From Shewanella sp. AS1 (GTDB taxonomy: Bacteria; Pseudomonadota; Gammaproteobacteria; Enterobacterales; Shewanellaceae), in NCBI RefSeq assembly GCF_021412565.1, contig NZ_JAKCLJ010000009.1, positions 56,938-120,937 of the forward strand: a stretch of DNA of 64,000 nt. The letters run 5' to 3'. Of the stretch, positions 61,324 to 64,000 are shown piece by piece. The translations under genes and the position numbers were made by a program. Each line of letters starts with the position of its first letter. Position 1 is the stretch's first letter. The notes beneath the pieces are model-generated. The model saw only the letters and a program-made list of their open reading frames with translations. It did no database searches and had not been told where the DNA came from.

Positions 61324-61387
61324 GCTCAGGTTCACGGGACTCGGTAAAAAAGCCAAACATAATCAGTTGAGATAGAGACAGTTAAAG

Positions 61388-62128
61388 ATGAAAAAACAAG
61401 ATATCACCTTCGGCATACATGCACTGGAAGCCGTGCTGAAACACAGTCCCGAACGTGTGATTGAGATGTGGGTGCTGCAGGGGCGTGATGATCAGCGTCT
61501 GACTCCCTTGCTTGAAATTGCCGCGCAGTACGGGGTATCGATTCAAAAAACGTCACGCAAAGTGTTGGATGAGAAGGCGGGCAGCACTCAGCACCAGGGG
61601 GTGCTGGCGCGGGTTAAGGCGGTGAAACAGCTTAACGATAACGACTTATTAGCGCTATTAGAGAAAACCGATACCCCGTTTCTGCTGATCCTCGATGGCG
61701 TTACCGACCCGCACAATCTAGGTGCCTGTCTGCGTAATGCCGATGCGGCTGGAGTGCACGGTGTGATTGTGCCGCGGGATAACTCGGCGGGCCTGACGCC
61801 GACCGTGAGCAAGGTGGCCTGCGGCGCCGCCGAGGTGGTGCCCTTGTTTCAGGTGACTAACCTGGCGCGTACCATGAAAGCACTGCAAGAAAAGGGCGTT
61901 TGGATTGTGGGTGCGGCGGGTGAAGCCGAGCACGATCTCTACAAGGCCGACCTCAAGGGGCCACTGGCAATCGCCATGGGAGCCGAAGATAAAGGGCTGC
62001 GCCGCCTGACCCGTGAAAGCTGTGACTCACTGGCCTCTATCCCTATGGCTGGCTCGGTCTCCAGCCTTAACGTCTCCGTCGCCACCGGCATCTGCCTGTT
62101 CGAAGCGGTTCGCCAAAGATTGGCGTGA
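61388..62128 (+). CDS. rlmB: 23S rRNA (guanosine(2251)-2'-O)-methyltransferase RlmB
   Basis: RlmB methylates G2251 in the peptidyl transferase loop of 23S rRNA. The 246-aa SpoU-family protein has an N-terminal RNA-binding domain and the trefoil-knot motifs [28 protein letters not shown] and [18 protein letters not shown]. In E. coli it also follows rnr. A terminator follows at 62197-62231. Confidence 0.97.
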   Translation: MKKQDITFGIHALEAVLKHSPERVIEMWVLQGRDDQRLTPLLEIAAQYGVSIQKTSRKVLDEKAGSTQHQGVLARVKAVKQLNDNDLLALLEKTDTPFLLILDGVTDPHNLGACLRNADAAGVHGVIVPRDNSAGLTPTVSKVACGAAEVVPLFQVTNLARTMKALQEKGVWIVGAAGEAEHDLYKADLKGPLAIAMGAEDKGLRRLTRESCDSLASIPMAGSVSSLNVSVATGICLFEAVRQRLA

Positions 62129-62196
62129 GCGGGAATTGATTGTTGAATTTGTGTTTTGGCCTTTAGTAGACCTAGGCCAATAGCTTCAGCTTCGAG

Positions 62197-62231
62197 AAAT
62201 GCCGATGAGGGTAAACTTCATCGGCATTTTT
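62197..62231 (+). terminator. Terminator after rlmB
   Basis: AAATGCCGATGA (62197-62208) pairs with TCATCGGCATTT (62218-62229) around nine bases, continuing into T. Confidence 0.9.
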
Positions 62232-62640
62232 GTACCTGATGGGGAATCTGAGTGCGTTCTTTTGTGTCGCGTTAACCGTTGCTGTTGTTAATAGCCTGCG
62301 GCTCGCTTATGTGCAGATACATCTGCTACACGCCGTGAATCCCTCCCTGGAGGCTCGACGATGGCATCGCTGCCATCGACGTCCGCAGATGCATCTACAC
62401 CTGGTCATTTCATCTCTCCGATTTAACGGTATCGGGTTGCTACTGTGTAATTGGTTTAAGTGAATTTGCGTTGGCTTAGGTTGTGTAGCGTTAGCCGTTG
62501 CTGTTATCAATCGCCTGCCCGGCGGGGGAAGTGCAAGCATTCTTTCTGCACGCTGCGAGCACATCCCTGTGAACTCTGCGAAATCATCTGACCTCCACGG
62601 ATGGAAAAATGTCGGGAACATTTTCTGCCCTGTTTTCGAA
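62232..62640. repeat. Degenerate intergenic repeat region
   Basis: A 35-base sequence at 62265-62300 (including TAACCGTTGCTGTTGTTAAT) recurs, with a few changes, at 62484-62518 (TAGCCGTTGCTGTTATCAAT), about 219 bases on. Between them is an inverted-repeat element at 62311-62400. The second copy continues into different sequence with its own palindromic parts. No gene is supported. It looks like a Shewanella- or Vibrio-type repeated intergenic element. Confidence 0.6.
62311..62400. repeat. Inverted-repeat (cruciform) element
   Basis: The outer arms GTGCAGATACATCTGC (62311-62326) and GCAGATGCATCTACAC (62385-62400) pair with two mismatches. The inner hairpin is CGATGGCA (62359-62366) with TGCCATCG (62371-62378) around TCGC. 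The unit is about 90 bases. No mobile-element coding is seen, so it may be a MITE-like or REP-like sequence. Confidence 0.6.
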
Positions 62641-63166
62641 GGCCAAAATCGTGCTTACACTCATAACCTAATGTTTTTCATTTGACTGTATTTGCGAGAG
62701 TTGAGATTTAAAGGGTTAAGTGATTTATGCCCCAAAGTGTGGTAAGGAAGTGATTGTCGATCTGTGTTTATTGTCATTGTTTCCCCAGTGACACGCCATA
62801 AACTCTTCCATGAGGGCTCTACTAAAACATCCTTGTTTTAGAAGGTCACTGGTATCAACAATGCCAATATTAACTAGCCTTTCAGCTATTCAATCTAACA
62901 AGAATTTGCCCCTTTCCTTGTTTCGCATGGCTGAACTAGTTCTGCTTAGTATTGGACTGTCGATCTAATTTTAGTAATGCTACAAAGTGTCTACTTTTCT
63001 AGAGGCTTACCATATTGTGCTGAAGCAGCATTTACTTTACTGTATGATTTAAGATAATTTTTTTGAGTCTTACTAGTGTGTCTATACATGCTTGGCCTCC
63101 TACCTTACAAGGTAGCTTACCTTGCAAGGTCTCACTAATAAGCTGTTAGGCTTCTAGGTGTTAACT
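62641..63166. other. AT-rich region upstream of a gene cassette
   Basis: No gene is supported. From 63100 there are two linked near-palindromes of TACCTTACAAGGT (63101-63113) and TACCTTGCAAGGT (63118-63130), followed by GTTAGGC at 63145-63151, the left boundary of the gene cassette. A hairpin at 62822-62841 (CTAAAACA, TTGTTTTAG) also stands out. Confidence 0.5.
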
Positions 63167-63707
63167 GTGAGCAAATTAGTAAAAGTTAGAATTGAGTTAC
63201 CACCTGAAAATGTTCTCAATGCATCTGCCGAAACACTTTGGGCTGAGCCACTTGGGAAGGGATTGTTTAAACTCCAAAATTCACCATTTGGTGCATATGG
63301 TTATAGCTTTGAAGATATTGTAATAGCCGATGATAATGAAATACCTAATGTTTTAGGTGTTCATGAAAATTCGGGGCGTTCTACTTACCGCATATTGGTA
63401 AAGGACGGGGTTCTAGACACAGATGAGTTTGCCCAAGCTTGGAAAAAATTAGAAAGTATTGGTTGTACCTACGAGGGTTCAGAATCAAAGTTGTTGGCTA
63501 TTGATGTTCCTGCCAATACAGATATTTTCCATGCTTATAAATTACTTGAGGCAGGTGAAGAAGCCGATTTGTGGGAATTCGAAGAAGCTAAATGTGCTCA
63601 TAATATCGAAGCCTAACAAAGCCATTATGGAAGGGACGCAAAACGCTTGGCTTGCGCTCTTTCGTCACTAGTTTTAGCCAAGCTTTTATGCGCCCCATAT
63701 GGCGGCG
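63146..63707 (+). mobile_element. Integron-type gene cassette
   Basis: The unit runs from GTTAGGC (63145-63151) at its left to the attC-like site (63611-63713) at its right; cutting after G at 63145 and 63707 gives about 562 bases. The left GTTAGGC is the exact inverted complement of GCCTAAC (63611-63617). That is what a circular cassette needs to rebuild its attC site. It holds one gene in the orientation usual for cassettes. No integrase gene is visible, so this could be an integrase-less cluster or part of an array continuing outside. Confidence 0.7.
63167..63616 (+). CDS. DUF4265-type protein in a gene cassette
   Basis: The 149-aa protein starts with a GTG at 63167 (MSKLVKVRIELPPENVLNAS); a further GTG at 63158 adds three codons. 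It is a DUF4265-like small protein: FKLQNSPFGAYGYSFEDIVI, SGRSTYRILVKDG and the C-terminal NTDIFHAYKLLEAGEEADLW. The function is not known. The TAA lies inside the GCCTAAC end of the attC-like site, which is usual for cassette genes. The codons are AT-rich compared with the rnr region. Confidence 0.7.
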   Translation: MSKLVKVRIELPPENVLNASAETLWAEPLGKGLFKLQNSPFGAYGYSFEDIVIADDNEIPNVLGVHENSGRSTYRILVKDGVLDTDEFAQAWKKLESIGCTYEGSESKLLAIDVPANTDIFHAYKLLEAGEEADLWEFEEAKCAHNIEA

Positions 63708-63713
63708 TTATAG
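63611..63713 (+). repeat. attC-like recombination site
   Basis: A 103-base imperfect inverted repeat. The outer arms GCCTAAC...GCCATTATGG and CCATATGGCGGCGTTATAG pair with mismatches. The inner arms GGGACGCAAAACGCTTGGCT (63633-63652) and AGCCAAGCTTTTATGCGCCC (63676-63695) pair well. The 5' end is GCCTAAC (consensus RYYYAAC). The 3' end GTTATAG deviates from GTTRRRY, as its last bases belong to the next unit. The architecture is that of an integron attC. Confidence 0.75.
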
Positions 63714-63743
63714 CCTTCAAGGAAGAAATGGAGTAATCATCAA

Positions 63744-63890
63744 GTGCCAATTTTCGATATTTCAGGTGACAAGTTATCCGCCGTAGAGCAGAAGAACTTT
63801 GCACTGGAAAAGGACTTGCAATCCCTGATTGAGAAAAACCTCGAAACCGTCTTCAATTGCCGGTTCGTTGCAAGTGTAGTGGTCAACTAA
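63744..63890 (+). pseudogene. Truncated DUF5655/NucS-like gene, cut by an IS element
   Basis: A GTG at 63744 opens MPIFDISGDKLSAVEQKNFA and continues LEKNLETVFNCRFVAS-like (LIEKNLETVFNCRFVAS). From memory this matches the start of a larger family related to DUF5655 or NucS-like nuclease-type proteins, which would be over 200 aa. After about 44 codons it runs into insertion-element sequence and stops at 63888-63890. The gene lies just after the attC-like site, so it may be a second cassette. Confidence 0.65.
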
Positions 63891-64000
63891 AATTGGCCAC
63901 GGTTTTGTATTCAAGCCAATATCTTCGCTCTGACTCATTGGGTGTCAGCCCACCGTTATATTGATGTGGTCTCAGCTGACTGTAATACCCCGTCACATAT
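63875..64000 (-). mobile_element. IS3-family insertion sequence, left end (cut by window end)
   Basis: The element begins near 63875-63877 with TGTAGTGGTCAACTAAAATT and runs out of the window. Its inner strand codes for the C-terminal end of an IS3-type OrfB transposase. Interruption of the 63744 gene sets this boundary. A target-site repeat cannot be checked. Confidence 0.75.
63883..64000 (-). CDS. IS3-family transposase OrfB, C-terminal end (partial)
   Basis: The minus-strand reading gives YSQLRPHQYNGGLTPNESER and ends FS with a TGA at 63883-63885. The string YYSQLRPHQYNGGLTP is the hallmark ending of the IS3 DDE integrase-type core (YNxxRPHxxNGGL). The upstream part lies beyond the window. 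Confidence 0.85.
   Translation of the reverse strand, partial: YVTGYYSQLRPHQYNGGLTPNESERRYWLEYKTVANFS

Noticed and set aside
62893..62899. ATCTAAC as the start of an attC site upstream of the cassette
   Set aside because: It fits RYYYAAC, but it is about 250 bases from GTTAGGC and the intervening arms do not pair in the attC manner.

Overview
The window is a 64 kb piece of a gammaproteobacterial chromosome, most likely Shewanella or a close marine relative. The reasons are the MotX sodium-type flagellar motor gene beside rnr, the ubiE-ubiJ-ubiB-tatABC-tatD order, the kdsD-kdsC-lptCAB-rpoN-hpf-ptsN-rapZ-ptsO cluster divergent from mlaFEDCB-ibaG-murA, and protein sequences that resemble Shewanella and Vibrio orthologues. 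This is judged from gene content and sequence memory; no search was run. Most of the window is dense housekeeping DNA. No tRNA, rRNA or CRISPR array was recognised.

Layout. 1-4.6 kb: two SPFH/band-7 proteins (the first cut by the window edge), the DNA repair helicase uvrD, and ubiA. 4.7-13.6 kb, minus strand: hemB, a 7TM-DISM diguanylate cyclase, tatD, an exported protein of unknown function, tatC-tatB-tatA, ubiB-ubiJ-ubiE. Ubiquinone synthesis and twin-arginine export therefore share one transcriptional direction. 13.8-20.6 kb: hutG, an AT-rich island with a possibly frameshifted exported peptide and a small outer-membrane barrel, rraA, a YgjV-like membrane protein behind a structured leader, a PAP2 phosphatase next to an MJ1255-type glycosyltransferase, aroQ, arfB, and a SpoIIAA-like protein. 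20.7-25.6 kb: a heavy-metal efflux locus (His/Cys-rich protein, CzcB-like adaptor, CzcA-like RND pump) without an outer-membrane czcC gene. 25.7-36.0 kb: mixed accessory genes, including a LprI-MliC lipoprotein, an EamA transporter, an MscS channel coupled to a membrane-bound ATPase-like protein, MnmD, and an FG-GAP protein.

36.2-45.5 kb, minus strand: mgtE, the nitrogen PTS/RapZ/HPF/RpoN cluster, LPS export (lptB, lptA, lptC) with Kdo synthesis (kdsC, kdsD), and a CaCA antiporter. 45.7-50.4 kb, plus strand: the Mla phospholipid-transport operon, ibaG and murA. Together these two divergent blocks form an envelope-building region. 50.6-63 kb: a 56-aa membrane protein, the periplasmic proteases degS and degQ, zapE, rplM-rpsI, a DUF2065 protein, purA, motX, rnr and rlmB.

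The right end (62.2-64 kb) changes character. A degenerate intergenic repeat is followed by a gene cassette with the architecture of an integron cassette (DUF4265 gene plus attC-like site). A second cassette-like gene follows, truncated by an IS3-family element that runs off the window.

The most interesting signals are: (1) the MscS channel co-transcribed with a polytopic ATPase-like protein whose Walker A lysine and Walker B glutamate are both replaced; (2) the integron-type cassette, whose ends are exact inverted complements; (3) the structured, Shine-Dalgarno-sequestering leader of the YgjV-like gene; (4) several short proteins and in-gene or intergenic tandem repeats.
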